Positions 31,640-42,050 are shown, counted from the stretch's first letter. The stretch: 64,000 nucleotides of DNA from Balaenoptera acutorostrata (GCF_949987535.1 NC_080079.1:57213000-57276999), one strand, 5' to 3'. Notes: generated from the sequence alone by a model not told the origin. Program-made: numbers and translations.

Positions 31640-31712
31640 CCAGGCCTGTGGCTTACTACCAGGGTCATCTTGGACAAGATAATCCCTCTCAGAACTTCTG
31701 TTTCTTCTTCTC
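31640..31712 (+). repeat. MIR SINE fragment
   Basis: GGGTCATCTTGGACAAGATA, ATCCCTCTCAGAACTTCTGT. The fragment ends where the old LINE begins. Confidence 0.6.
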
Positions 31713-32105
31713 ATTCCTTCATTTATTCATTCATGCACTCAGCATCGATTGATTACTTGCTGGGTGTCTAGGAAAGGAGATACAGCAGTGACCAAAAGGG
31801 ACAAATATTCCTAACCTCATGGAGCTTAAATTATAGCTGAGAGTGGAGAAGGGAAGGAAAAAATATATGAGAAACAATGATGGTAGTTCGATGGTGATAA
31901 TACAGAAAAAAGTGAAGCAGGAGAGGATGCCAAAGAGAATCACTGGTGGGGGAAGGAGGAGGAGCTGCCGTTTTAAGTAGGCTGGCCTGGGCCTCCCTGG
32001 GGAGGTGGTAACGAAACAAGACAGGCGTGAGGCAAGAGAGAGGGCCACAAGGCTGGCTGGGGGAAGAGTGGTCCAGGTGGACCGGACACTGGAGCTCAGG
32101 TCAAC
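31713..32105 (+). repeat. Old L1M-type LINE 3' relic
   Basis: ATTTATTCATTCATGCACTC, GATACAGCAGTGACCAAAAG, CTCATGGAGCTTAAATTATA, GCCTCCCTGGGGAGGTGGTA. Same relic family as at 4870. Confidence 0.65.
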
Positions 32106-32450
32106 ACGTCACTCAGAAGAGCTGCACCATACGATGCTCTCAGCAATTAAATGCGCAACTGGCTCCATAAGGGTGTGGCTCAGAGTAGGTGTTCAAGGAC
32201 TGTCACGTTCCCTTCCACTTTTCTTCTCAAATTTGTTAGCAAAATGAAGCTTTATTTTATTTAAAGCCTTTTTTAAAAAAAAAAAATACAAGCTGTTTTC
32301 CAAGGCAGTTAAAGAAATGTAATCAATCGTACGGTGTCAAGTGACAGATGGAAAAGGAAACCAAGAAAGAACAGAGATTGGAAAGGCTCACAGGAAAATG
32401 TCACCACTGGAAGGAAGATAAACAATCACCTTCTCCAAAGCTTCTAGTCA
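32106..32450. other. Unique sequence with A-tract
   Basis: A TTTTTTAAAAAA-type tract at 32269-32288 is the only clear feature. A possible MIR tail scrap lies at 32170-32200. Confidence 0.4.
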
Positions 32451-32451
32451 T

Positions 32452-32525
32452 TAAAAGGAAACTGAAGTCCAGGGAAGGGAAGGGACTTGACCGAGGTCAG
32501 CCCAAGAATAAGTATTACAGTAAAC
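32452..32525 (-). repeat. MIR SINE fragment
   Basis: AAAAGGAAACTGAAGTCCAG, GGACTTGACCGAGGTCAGCC. Confidence 0.7.
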
Positions 32526-32639
32526 TTCCTCTCGTTCAGAAATAAACAGGTGTTCTGATGGCAAAGGGCACACAGATCCTGCTGCCAAAGGGCAGCAAAG
32601 AGCTCCAGGCAGATGTGTTCCAGAATGATACAGAGCCGG

Positions 32640-33075
32640 GTTTGAATCCTGGGAATATCAAGTGTTTGTGAGGATGCAGTACAACTGGGACTCTCATATA
32701 AAATGGTCCAGCCGGCTTGGACAAAGATCTGGCAGTTCCTTACAAAGCTAAACACACCCCTATCCAATAACCCAGTATTTCCACTCTTAGGCGTTTACCT
32801 AAGAGAAATAAAAACATGTTTACACAAATCCTTCTACAAGGATGTTTAAAGCAGCTTTATGCATAATTGCCCTCAAACTGAAAAAACCCAAATGCCCATC
32901 AACCTAAAAAAAAAGCCAAAAACCAAAAAACAATTATGGTATATTCATACAATGGAATCATACTCAGCAATAAAGAAGATAATCCACAGGTACATAAAAA
33001 ATATGGATGAATTTTAAAAACCCATCATTTGAGCAAAAAAAAAACAAAAACAAAAACCAAAAGAAGAGATAAAAG
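32640..33075 (+). mobile_element. L1 LINE ORF2/3' fragment, old
   Basis: TTTGTGAGGATGCAGTACAA, CTTAGGCGTTTACCTAAGAG, AGCTTTATGCATAATTGCCC, TCATACAATGGAATCATACT and CAGCAATAAAGAAGATAAT are ORF2 C-terminal sequence in sense. It ends in A-rich DNA and has no visible target-site duplication. Confidence 0.88.
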
Positions 33076-33860
33076 CAGCAAAACTGGAGAAATAAAGGTG
33101 ATCCAAGAACTCTAACAGTTACTTGTCACATTTTCTAGTGGCCCAGAACCTTCTGAATACCCTTGTTTTGCTTCCTAAGTATATTGCATTATGAGTTCGG
33201 TCTTCTCAAGGGAGAGGTCAGAATACTTGCTTACCCAGCCTCCTTTGCAGCTGGCACAAGCATGTGACCCCTCCAATCAGAGGTACCTGCTGGAGAGTTA
33301 GATTTAGAGATGAGCAACTGGAGGAAAGAAACTCAGAACAGAATCTGTGTTTGCTGGTGAGGGTGGAGGCTGAAAGTTCTCAGTAGGCTGTAGTAGCAGC
33401 AGTGACTGCACAGTTGCATTTGGGTACAGAAGTGGCATGGAGCTGATAGCATTTGTGATGGCGGCAAATAGGAAATCCTATTATATCTAGGATATAGTGA
33501 TGACAGAGCATCAGCGGCATGGCAGGTCCCTTATCAGACCATTTCTGGAGCCAGGTTTCAGGCAGTGTTTATAGAAGCTTAACCTCAAGACAGGTCCTCA
33601 AGTCCTTACAATAAGTTCATTAACTCCCCAGTATGTGCACTGTGGCCCAGAGTAGACTCATTTCAATAACCACCACTCCCCACACCTTTCTCCCCACCTT
33701 CTGCTATACCTGCATGGTCCTCCATGGCATTTAATGGCGACTGTGTCCTTCGACTTGCTAAAATCAACAGCCTGATTCCTTTTATTCCTCTCATATGCAA
33801 CACTCAATCTAGCAGAACTTCCGGTTTAAAGGCCTGATCTTTAATATAGACCCAGCACCC
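33076..33860. other. Mostly unique; old unassigned repeat likely at 33205-33345
   Basis: ACTTGCTTACCCAGCCTCCT, TTGCAGCTGGCACAAGCATG and TGACCCCTCCAATCAGAGGT follow a widespread ancient mammalian repeat whose family I cannot name. The rest shows nothing. Confidence 0.4.
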
Positions 33861-33879
33861 AGCCTCCTCATCCCCTTCA

Positions 33880-34135
33880 GTGTTGCCACCCTTCTCCAAA
33901 GCATCATTTTGTCTCTAGATTTGAAAAGACAGTAGGCTAATTAACTTTTCTCCCTGCTTCCATCTTTGTGTGCTATCCTCTAGTTTCAAAACTGCAGACA
34001 GAATGACCCTTCTAAAAATATTAATCAGATCTTGTCATCCCTCCACTGGAAAGCCTATGGTGACTCTCCATCTCATTCAGAGAAAACACCAAAATCTACA
34101 CAGTGGTCCAGATGGATGCAAAACTCCTAAATATA
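33880..34135 (+). repeat. L2 LINE, upstream part
   Basis: AACTTTTCTCCCTGCTTCCA, GCAGACAGAATGACCCTTCT, CTTGTCATCCCTCCACTGGA and GTGACTCTCCATCTCATTCA follow the L2 ORF2 3' region. The L2 continues at 35650 beyond the inserted L1. Confidence 0.8.
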
Positions 34136-34164
34136 TTTTTAGACAACTGAATATAATGGTATAT

Positions 34165-35645
34165 ATATATTTTTAAAATACATCATGATTAAGTAGCTTG
34201 GCCTACCAGACATCAAGGCTCATTACAAAGTCATGGTAGTTAAAATAGTTGGTACTGGTGTAAACGAAAAAAAAAAAGAGAGACAAATACACTAATTTAA
34301 AAAGTACACAGAGTTCCAAGTATATGAGAACTTGGTATTGTTAAGAACTGTTAAGAGTGAGATTTTATGCTACTTGCAAGTTCACAAGTTAGCCTGCCAC
34401 AATTTCAGGGTTGTTGGCAGAACTTGAGATCCCTGGATCAAAGTAAGGAACACTTTAAAGATAGCAGTAGCCAGAGTATCAGCACTTGTTGGGACCGGTT
34501 CCCTGGGTCCCAATTCCTATAGGCTGACATGCAGAGATCCAGGTGATGCCTGCACACGCACAGTGGGTTAAGTGACAAGAGAGGAACTCCTAGCTTAAGG
34601 AACCCAGATCTTCATAATGGTCAGTAAGATTACTGTCTTTTGCCCCAGAGGGTGATATTATCTTTATTATACTGGGCAGTATATGCATAAAAAACAAATC
34701 TATTCTTTGCTCTGCATGGAGATACCATCTTGATTTCTAATGATCGCTATATAAATATCCTCGAAAAGATAACTGCAAACAAATCTGCCATAGCTTCTGA
34801 TCACAAGGTGTGCAGAAATGCAGGAGCCACATGAAGAATTGTCTCCCAACAGGTATATGGTAGAGTCAGCATCACAAAGCATTGGGGAACGGGATGAATC
34901 ATTTAGTAAATTACGTTAGAAATAGTAACTTCCTACGCAGAAAAAAATAGAGTCCTTACCTCATTCTTTCTATAAAAATAAATTCCAATGATTTAAAGAC
35001 CTAGGTTTGAAAACTAAGACTAAAAACTAACGTTTTGTTGTTGTTGCTGTTGCTGTTTTTAGTTTGGTGTCATGAATTATTTCTTAAGTAAGACCCCAAG
35101 AGCCCAAACCGTAAGGAGAGAAACAAATGGATTTATATCAGGATCGCACTCATTGACGTACACCATTAAAAACCTTAACAGACGCATGACAATTTGGGGG
35201 AAAGACTTTGGCAAAATCTAAAACCTAGCAAATGACTAATAAGTAGATTATTCAAGTAATTCTTATCAGTCAGCAAGAAAAAGAAAGGAAAACAAAATAG
35301 AAAATGAGCAAAAACTGTGAACAGGGAATTCACAAGAGAAACCCAAATGGCTAATAAATTTCTTAGGAAGCACTCAAAACGTCAAGAAAGCACAGAAATG
35401 CACATTGGAGTGAGGTACCACTTTATACCCCACCTGACTGGCAAACATTAGTAAGTTGGAAAATATTAACTCTTGTGCAGATGTGGGGGGGATACCCTCA
35501 TGCACAGCTGTAGGAATTTTGTTGTTTGGGAGAGTCATATAGATATTCTGAGTGAAATTAAGGTATTTATACCCTATGGCCCTGCAATTCTGCTCCTGGG
35601 TATACATCTCAGAGAAAGCCTCATACATATCCACGAAGAAACATG
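34165..35645 (+). mobile_element. L1 LINE split by a solo LTR
   Basis: Two sense L1 segments, 34165-34338 and 34857-35645. The junction text fits one continuous L1: GAGAACTTGGTAT before the LTR, then GGTATATGGTAGAG and CAAAGCATTGGGGAACGGGA after it. Later parts include GGGAATTCACAAGAGAAACC and CTGCTCCTGGGTATACATC. It is old and non-coding, and it splits the L2. Confidence 0.88.
34339..34851. mobile_element. Solo LTR, 513 bp, with 5-bp target-site duplication
   Basis: The insert begins TGTTAAGAAC and ends CTCCCAACA, giving TGTT..AACA termini. Identical 5-bp flanks GGTAT lie at 34334-34338 and 34852-34856. Removing the insert and one flank restores continuous L1 text. A 5-bp duplication with TG..CA ends is diagnostic of retroviral-type integration, and the length fits a solo LTR of an endogenous retrovirus. 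I cannot name the family. Confidence 0.85.
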
Positions 35646-35649
35646 TCCT

Positions 35650-35970
35650 GTGACTTTGCACGCCACCTCTCTCTGCTTGGCTTACCCTCACTCATCCTGT
35701 AAGATGTAGCTCAAGCTTGATCCTCCAAAAGCCTTCTCCACTGCCGTGATGGATCCTGGGCCCTTCCCCCAAGCTTCCATCCCACTCTTGGCTGCACTCT
35801 GTCTACACACTCACCACATTGTATATTTGCAGTTGCTTAGGTGCCATCTGCATCTTCCATTAGGCTGGGAGTTCCCTCCCGGCGCTGACTGTATTTTATT
35901 CATCCTGTGTCTATAGCACCTAGCACTATTCCTGGCACAGAGCAAGCATTCAGCTATGTGGAATGAGGAA
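35650..35970 (+). repeat. L2 LINE 3' end
   Basis: TGTAAGATGTAGCTCAAGC, CCAAAAGCCTTCTCCACTGC, TTGTATATTTGCAGTTGCTT, TTCATCCTGTGTCTATAGCA and CCTGGCACAGAGCAAGCATT. It continues the L2 at 33880-34135, with some consensus missing between. Confidence 0.88.
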
Positions 35971-36424
35971 ATTCATAAAACACAGGGCCTGGATTTGGTT
36001 CCTGGTATTTGTAAGGCAGAACTTCTTCCTGGTGTTCAGATTCCACCCTGAGTACGGTTATCTCAGCTGTTCCGAAAAGGGCAGGGAGGACTGCTTCGAT
36101 CTGGGGCTTCCTGGGTATCAGCAGGAATTTCATGCATCCACTCCTGGCATATCCTTTTGGGGTGAGTTTGCTAATGGCCTGTGTCGTTTTGAAGGAGAAG
36201 ACGTCTGCCAGGCCAGGATGTGATATGTACTCAGCGCAGCTGGTGTTTGTCAGCCACAGGCCTCTCCGGCTCACTCAACTTCAATCCTCCTGTTCCCCGC
36301 CCCGTTCCCACCCCGCCGTGTTCAAGAATGTGAGGCCTGGCTCCCTCTGGGCTCCAAAAATGCCTCAGGCTGGGTCCTGTGAAATCCTAACCTTTCCTCC
36401 CGCCTCTATTCCCTCGGCATCACG
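35971..36424. other. Unique sequence, nothing recognised
   Basis: Open frames on both strands (35963-36223 plus, 36274-35954 minus) overlap completely. I see no domain or convincing exon. Confidence 0.4.
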
Positions 36425-36640
36425 ACCTTCATCGTAAAATAATTTATGCAAGTAGAAAGGGAAAAAAAATCTGGTGCAGAAATACCATATGTAGAACAAT
36501 ATCACGAAAGCTCTGTAATGCCCTGAACGCTGTGCTTAGGCCATTTGGAAGATACATTAGCTAGATAAGTATTAACAGAAGGGCCGATCACAGAAACGTT
36601 ACCCAAACCACCACCTTTTATTAAGCCCCCAGGAGAACTT
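36425..36640. promoter_or_regulatory. Candidate conserved non-coding element
   Basis: A repeat-free AT-rich block with AAAATAATTTATGCAAGTAG, AATACCATATGTAGAACAAT (E-box CATATG), ATTAGCTAGATAAGTATTAA (homeodomain and GATA words) and CCTTTTATTAAGCC. It runs into the perfect inverted repeat at 36643-36671. Confidence 0.38.
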
Positions 36641-36642
36641 AA

Positions 36643-36671
36643 AACCAGTCCGTGACTCTGACGGACTGGTT
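36643..36671. repeat. 11-bp perfect inverted repeat
   Basis: AACCAGTCCGT (36643-36653) and ACGGACTGGTT (36661-36671) are perfect reverse complements around a 7-base spacer, GACTCTG. A run of six T follows at 36674-36679. Each arm holds one CpG. Function is unknown. Confidence 0.9.
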
Positions 36672-36934
36672 GGTTTTTTCCCAGCCAAGGCAAGCTTAAG
36701 TATCCTAGAAAAGGGACATGGATTAACCATAGGTACAAATAAGGGCCATCACCTTCACGTCAGAACCTGAGGGGCAGGGGAGCTTGACTGCCAGCTGACG
36801 CTCAGAATTGGGCCACATGTCAGTCATCTTCAAGCTTCTAGAGAGCCAGAAGGGAGAGGAGAGCATTTAATACTGTCTTATGGATTGGATGCCCACCTCT
36901 TTAGTCTTTCTTCAGCAACCAGGACACACAGGGA

Positions 36935-37110
36935 ACAGTAAGACTTGAATTTTACCCCTGCTCCTAACTTGCTGTGCGACCTTAGACAGTTACTTAAACT
37001 CTCTGGATCTCAGGCTTCTCATCCACAAAAAGGGAAGCGTATCTGTGTCCCTGAATGGTCTTTGGGGAGACGTAGTCCAAGTCACTGAGTGACCGAGGCA
37101 GGCTGCCAGG
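36935..37110 (+). repeat. MIR SINE
   Basis: CTTGCTGTGCGACCTTAGAC, AGTTACTTAAACTCTCTGG, CTTCTCATCCACAAAAAGGG. Confidence 0.9.
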
Positions 37111-37124
37111 TCCACAGCTCTCCC

Positions 37125-38990
37125 AGCTCCTAGCTGGGTGGTTTGGGGGGAATTATGTAACCTCTTTTTTTTTTTTTTTAACATCTTTATTAGAGTATAA
37201 GTGCTTTACAATGCTGTGTTAGTTTCTGCTTTATAACAAAGTGAATCAGTTATACATATACATATGTCCCCATATCTGTTCCCTCTTGCATCTCCCTCCC
37301 TCCCACCCTCCCTATCCCACCCCTCTAGGTGGTCACAAAGCACCGAGCTGATCTCCCTGTGCTATGCGGCTGCTTCCCACTAGCTATCTATTTTACGTTT
37401 GGTGGTGTATATATGTCCATGCCACTCTCTCACTTCGTCCCAGCTTACCCTTCCCCCTCCCCATATCCTCAAGTCCATTCTCTAGTAGGTCTGCATCTTT
37501 ATTCTTGTCTTGCCCCTAGGTTCTTCTGACCATTTTTTTTTCTTTTTTTTTTTTAGATTCCATATATATGTGTTAGCATATGGTATTTGTTTCCCTTTCT
37601 GACTTACTTCACTCTGTATGACAGTCTCTGGGTCCATCCACCTCACTACAAATAACTCAGTTTCGTTCCTTTTTACAGCTGAGTAATATTCCATTGTATA
37701 TATGTGCCACATCTTCTTTATCTATTCACCTGTTGATGGACACTTAGGTGGCTTCCATGTCCTGGCTATTGTAAATAGAGCTGCAATAAACATTGTGGTG
37801 CATGACTCTTTTTGAATTACAGTTTTCTCAGGGTATATGCCCAGTAGTGGGATTGCTGGGTTGTATGGTAGTTCTATTTTTAGATTTTTAAAGGAACCTC
37901 CATACTGTTCTCCATAGTGGCTGTATCAATTTACATTCCCACCAACAGTGCAAGAGGGTTCCCTTTTCTCCACATCTTCTCCAGCATTTATTGTTTGTAG
38001 ATTTTTTGATAATGGCCATTCTGACTGGTGTGAGATGATATCTCATTGCAGTTTTGATTGCATTTCTCTAATGATTAATGATGTTGAGCATTCTTTCACA
38101 TGTTTGCTGGCAATCTGTATATCTTCTTTGGAGACGTCTATTTAGGTCTTCTGCCCATTTTTGGATTAGGTTGTTTGTTTTTTTGATATTGAGCTGCATG
38201 AGTTGCTTGTATGTTTTGGAGATTAATCTTTTGTCAGTTGCTTCATTTGCAAACATTTTCTCCCATTCTGAGGGTTGTCTTTTCGTCTTGTTTATGGTTT
38301 CCTTTGCTGTGCAAAAGCTTTTAAGTTTCATTAGGTCCCATTTGTTTATTTGTGTTTTTATTTCCATTTCTCTAGGAGCTGGGTCAAAAAGGATCTTGCT
38401 GTGATTTATGTCATAGAGTGTTCTGCCTATGTTTTCCTCTAAGAGTTTGATAGTGTCTGGCCTTACATTTAGGTCTTTAATCCATTTTGAGTTTATTTTT
38501 GTGTATGGTGTAAGGGAGTGTTCTAATTTCATTCTTCTACATGTAGCTGTCCAGTTTTCCCAGCACCACTTATTGAAGAGGCCGTCTTTTCTCCACTGTA
38601 TATTCTTGCCTCCTTTATCAAAGATAAGGTGACCATATGTGCGTGGGTTTATCTCTGGGCTTTCTATCCTGTTCCATTGATCTATATTTCAGTTTTTGTG
38701 CCAGTACCATACTGTCTTGATTACTGTAGCTTTGTAGTATAGTCTGAAGTCAGGGAGCCTGATTCCTCCAGCTCCGTTTTTCTTTCTCGAGATTGCTTTG
38801 GCTATTTGGGGTCTTTTGTGTTTCCATATTATGTAACCTCTTGAAGTCTCAGTTTCTTCATCTACGAGATGGGGTTCATACAATGAACCTCCTGCGTTGT
38901 ATGAAGATCAGATAAGACTTTTATGGAAAGAACTCAAAACAGTTCCCAGAGCATAATAAGAGCCAACAAATATTAGTAGTTATTACTGGT
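37125..38990 (+). repeat. MIR SINE split by L1
   Basis: The left part 37125-37166 (GCTGGGTGGTTTGGGGGGAA) and right part 38828-38990 (TTGAAGTCTCAGTTTCTTCA, GCATAATAAGAGCCAACAAA) join across the 15-bp L1 target-site duplication to give one MIR. Confidence 0.85.
37152..38842 (-). mobile_element. Young L1, 5'-truncated, 1.66 kb, with 15-bp target-site duplication
   Basis: The L1 body is 37167-38827 on the minus strand, with the poly-A tail (as T) at the left. Perfect 15-bp duplications ATTATGTAACCTCTT lie at 37152-37166 and 38828-38842. It covers the ORF2 C-terminal region from about the residues [18 protein letters not shown] onward, then the 3' UTR. Frames of 154 codons (38532-38068) and others remain, but frameshifts break ORF2. 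The catalytic endonuclease and most of the reverse transcriptase are absent, so it is inactive. Confidence 0.96.
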
Positions 38991-39153
38991 TTGTTTTTTT
39001 TTTTTAACATTTATTTATTTATTTATTTATTTATTGTCCACGTGGCATTCAGGATCTTAGTTCCCTGACCAGGGATCAAACCTGTGCCCCCTGCAGTTGA
39101 AGCGCAGAGTCTTAACCACTGGACTGCCAGGGAAGTCCCATAGTAGTTGTTAT
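38974..39153 (-). mobile_element. CHR-type tRNA-derived SINE
   Basis: The body is about 38995-39139 on the minus strand. Its right end reads GGACTGCCAGGGAAGTCCC, the reverse of the CHR head. The box-B region is CAGGGATCAAACCTG. The left end has a T-run and an (ATTT)n tract at 39010-39036. The flanks TAGTAGTTATTACTG (38974) and TAGTAGTTGTTATTG (39141) look like a 15-bp target-site duplication with two mismatches, though some bases separate the left copy from the T-run. Confidence 0.9.
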
Positions 39154-39170
39154 TGTTCTCACTTAGCTTC

Positions 39171-39737
39171 TGTGGCAGGGAGCCTCTAAAATGGTCCACA
39201 GTGATCCTTGCCTCCTGGTAGTCACACCCTTGTGTAATGCTGGCCCCTTGAGCGTGGGCTGGACTTTGCAAATTTCTCTTAATGAAGAGAAGACAGCAGA
39301 AGTAAAAGGATGTCACACCCAAGACTAGGTTATAAAAAGACTACATTTTCCGTCTTGTGCATCCCCTCTTGCTCTCTCACTCATTCCCTCTGAAAGGCCT
39401 CCCTGTGGCAAAGCCCATGCGGCAAGACACTGAGGGCAGCCGCGAGCCCACGGCCAGTGAGGGACTGAGTTCTCCAGTCCAACAAGCCCCAAGGAAACAG
39501 ACTCTTCCAACACCCACTTGAGAGCTTCCAGAAGAGGGGCCTCCTCAATCATGCCTTGAAATGACGGTGGCCCTAGCCTCACCCTGAGTACAGCCAGTGA
39601 GAGGCCCTGAGCAGAGGATGTGGCACAGCCGTGCCGGGATTCCTGATCCACAGAAACTCTGGGACATCTTATGTTCATTGTTTTAAGCCACTCAAGTTTG
39701 GGGTAATTTGTTACACAGCAATGGGTACCTAATGCAG
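39171..39737 (+). mobile_element. MLT1-type LTR, full length (about 567 bp)
   Basis: Starts TGTGGCAGGG and ends CCTAATGCAG. The 5-bp word GCTTC precedes it (39166-39170) and recurs at 39738-39742, consistent with a target-site duplication. Landmarks: CCTTGTGTAATGCTGGCCCC, AAGGCCTCCCTGTGGCAAAG, TTCATTGTTTTAAGCCACTC. Solo LTR. Confidence 0.88.
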
Positions 39738-39925
39738 GCTTCTTCCAGCTCCAATACCCAGGCTCCCTGAAGCAATTCCAAAACATGAGCTTATTCTAAG
39801 ACATCTGGGGACACCCAGTGAGAACTGTGATCTATCAGTAAGGAAGCATTACAGAGCTCCTACCACATGCAAAGGTAAGGCACCTAGAAGGTGAGGATAT
39901 GTCTTCACCCTTGCATCTGTGTGGC
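39738..39925. other. Unique sequence
   Basis: No repeat recognised. It leads into the tandem array. Confidence 0.4.
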
Positions 39926-39926
39926 A

Positions 39927-40075
39927 GAAATACCATATAACTCTATAACATCTATTGTCTCTATATGGTGGAAATGCTATATAACTGTAGAGCATCTATT
40001 TTATTTATATGGTGAAAATACTATACAACTCTGTAACATCTGTTGTATCTGTACAGTGGAAAGACTGCCTAACTC
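39927..40075. repeat. Degenerate tandem array, 44-bp period
   Basis: Three full units (39927-39970, 39971-40014, 40015-40058) and a partial fourth to about 40075. Each unit reads roughly GAAATnCTATAnAACTCT, then TAnnATCTnTTnTnT and TATATGGTG. Units align without gaps but differ at many positions, so the array is old. Confidence 0.88.
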
Positions 40076-40084
40076 TTTTTGCCT

Positions 40085-40165
40085 TGGTAACTTGAAATTG
40101 GCTATGGTTAGAGTATGACACCATGGAAATCAGCAAATGCTACAAATGTTACAGATCAAGGCTTT
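40085..40165. repeat. Unassigned dispersed repeat, copy 1
   Basis: ACTTGAAATTGGCTATGGTT, ACACCATGGAAATCAGCAAA and TGCTACA align with a second copy at 57192-57260. The shared text suggests an old dispersed element of unknown family. Confidence 0.6.
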
Positions 40166-40179
40166 GGGGGTTTGGGTTC

Positions 40180-40199
40180 TTTTTTTTTTTTTTTTTTTT
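40180..40199. repeat. Poly-T tract (20 bp)
   Basis: Twenty uninterrupted T. The DNA to the right (40200-40290) resembles no repeat I can name, so this may be the poly-A end of a minus-strand retrocopy. Confidence 0.9.
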
Positions 40200-40429
40200 G
40201 ATAGCAATGTTAAACATTTACTAGCACACCATTGAAGTTAACCCATTATTCTAAGAATTTCAGGTAAACTCAAAAGAAAAAAAAAAATCTTCCCTACTTT
40301 GTGAAGACAGAAGACTTGGGACATGGGCTTGGGACGTGGGCTGCAGGTGATAGGGTCTCTCAAAGTTCCTGCTAGCTCTATATTCCGCAATGGTATAGAA
40401 ATTTCAGAGCTCAGATGCAAGCGAGAACC

Positions 40430-40540
40430 CTGTCTTTGGAGTAACGAAGATCTGGGTTCAAATTCTGTTCTGACTCTCCCTAGCTGATCGCTGGGTCTGG
40501 TGCTTCCCTTAGCCCTCAGATTCTGTTCACATTTCAGAAG
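40430..40540 (+). repeat. MIR SINE fragment
   Basis: AGATCTGGGTTCAAATTCTG, CTAGCTGATCGCTGGGTCTG, then CTTCCCTTAGCCCTCAG. Confidence 0.75.
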
Positions 40541-41395
40541 ACTTCAGAACAATGAGGCATGTTTCAAACACAGCAGGAAAGAGAACTTTCAGGCTGGTTT
40601 TTAAATTTTTTATTTGGGTTTCATTTTTTAACACTGAGGAAGCTCCACGGCGGGTGCAGGAATGACCCCTTACAAAAAGGAGTTAGGGGCATGTGGGGGA
40701 GTGGAGTGAGGAATCTTTCAAAGTTGAAAACCTGCTGGTCCTTGTTAAAAAGAACAGAACAGCATTCTCCCTTCCCCCAGGGCTCTGCGGAATTGACCCT
40801 CCTCCTCCAGAACCCCTGATTTTATTTTATAGTCTAACTCGGCTGCACACTCCCTAGCTATGCGGCTGACTTTTTACAGCCACAACTGGGGAATGACTTC
40901 ATCTCGGTGAATTTATGGGTCACAGTAGAGGATGGAGCAGAGGCACTTTAAGGGGGAAATCGCAGCCAATCCCGTCCCCGACCCCATCGTGATGATTTTC
41001 CCAGCCATGGCCTTACAAAGCCCGTTCATGCCCTGCTCTAGTATGAGCAGTGGTGCTGGACCAGAACCCTCTGCCACTGCCTGGCATGTTCTGTGGAATC
41101 TCAGCAGGAGGACAAGGTGCCCGGCTGACACAGCTTGTTCAAAAAACTAGAGGGGATGAGCACGGGGCCTTCTGAGGCCCCTCCTGACTCTGAGGGACTG
41201 GGTCTGGCTGAGGTTAGGGTGACAGTTTTGAAGACGGCGTGTGCTCGAGACATGATTTGCTGGCACTGTCTGCCCTTAGCAAGAGCCCTTCATCCAGGAC
41301 ACCCAGCCTTGTGGCTCCAGAGGTACTGACTGTGTCCTCTGGATGCAATGCCAGTGCCTGGGGCTGGCAACATTGCATGTGCCAGCCTGCCTCCT
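40541..41395. other. Unique sequence, nothing recognised
   Basis: No repeat or exon recognised. The frames present are short and overlap on both strands. Confidence 0.4.
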
Positions 41396-41399
41396 GATC

Positions 41400-41620
41400 T
41401 TTTCCCCAGCCACCTCACTAAAATGGAGCTCCCAGAACAGCCCTTGCAGTCCCACCTCTGCCTTCCCTTCTGCTGTGTCCTGGGTCTGGAGCCCCCTCCT
41501 GCCTCCCTACCTCCTGATCAGGCTCACCGTCTATTTCCCCTCAGCTCCCTCCTCCCTTCTGCCTCCAGTGTCTGGCACAGAGCTGGCGCTCAGAAAGCCA
41601 CGTCCCACGAATCAGCACAT
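41400..41620 (+). repeat. L2 LINE 3' region
   Basis: A C- and T-rich L2-like body ends in CCAGTGTCTGGCACAGAGCT and GGCGCTCAGAAAGC, the L2 tail. Confidence 0.6.
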
Positions 41621-41924
41621 CCACAGCCAACCCTGAAATCCAAATGTTTGACAAAACAAAAGCCCTTCCCTCTTGACTCAGCGGATGGGAGTCGGGGGCA
41701 GGGCTGGGACTGGGGTGAGATGAGCGAGGTACCAAGGGCACAAAGCTTAGGGAGGCCTTCACCCTCGGGGGTGTGCAAGTGCAGGACTGGCACCAGAGAG
41801 TCAGTGCCTGGTCACATTTTGCACCTCTCCCACCTCCCCCAGTCCCGGCCCTGTTGCCTACGACAGAACTTGAAACTCCTACCCTCTAGTCCATGAACGT
41901 GGACTCTCTCAGAGTGGGACTGTG

Positions 41925-42050
41925 GGAGAGTTTGGGCTCAGGAAGACCAGGCTCAAAGCTCTGCTGGAGCTCTGGGATTTGGGCAGAACGATGATCCTTC
42001 TGAGCTTCGGTTGCCTCTCTGTCTAGTGGCATATACACCCACCCTTCCCT
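41925..42050 (+). repeat. MIR SINE fragment
   Basis: CAGGAAGACCAGGCTCAAAG, GATCCTTCTGAGCTTCGGTT, GCCTCTCTGTCTAGTGGCAT. Confidence 0.65.

Noticed and set aside
38068..38532. A 154-codon minus-strand frame with clear protein similarity.
   Set aside because: The similarity is to L1 ORF2. It belongs to the truncated, inactive L1 and is not a host gene.
39927..40075. Possible CRISPR-like array of regular repeats.
   Set aside because: The units are contiguous, without spacers, in a mammalian genome. It is a degenerate minisatellite.
41348..41896. A 182-codon Pro/Ser-rich plus frame.
   Set aside because: Most of it lies in C-rich L2 sequence. Composition explains the open frame.
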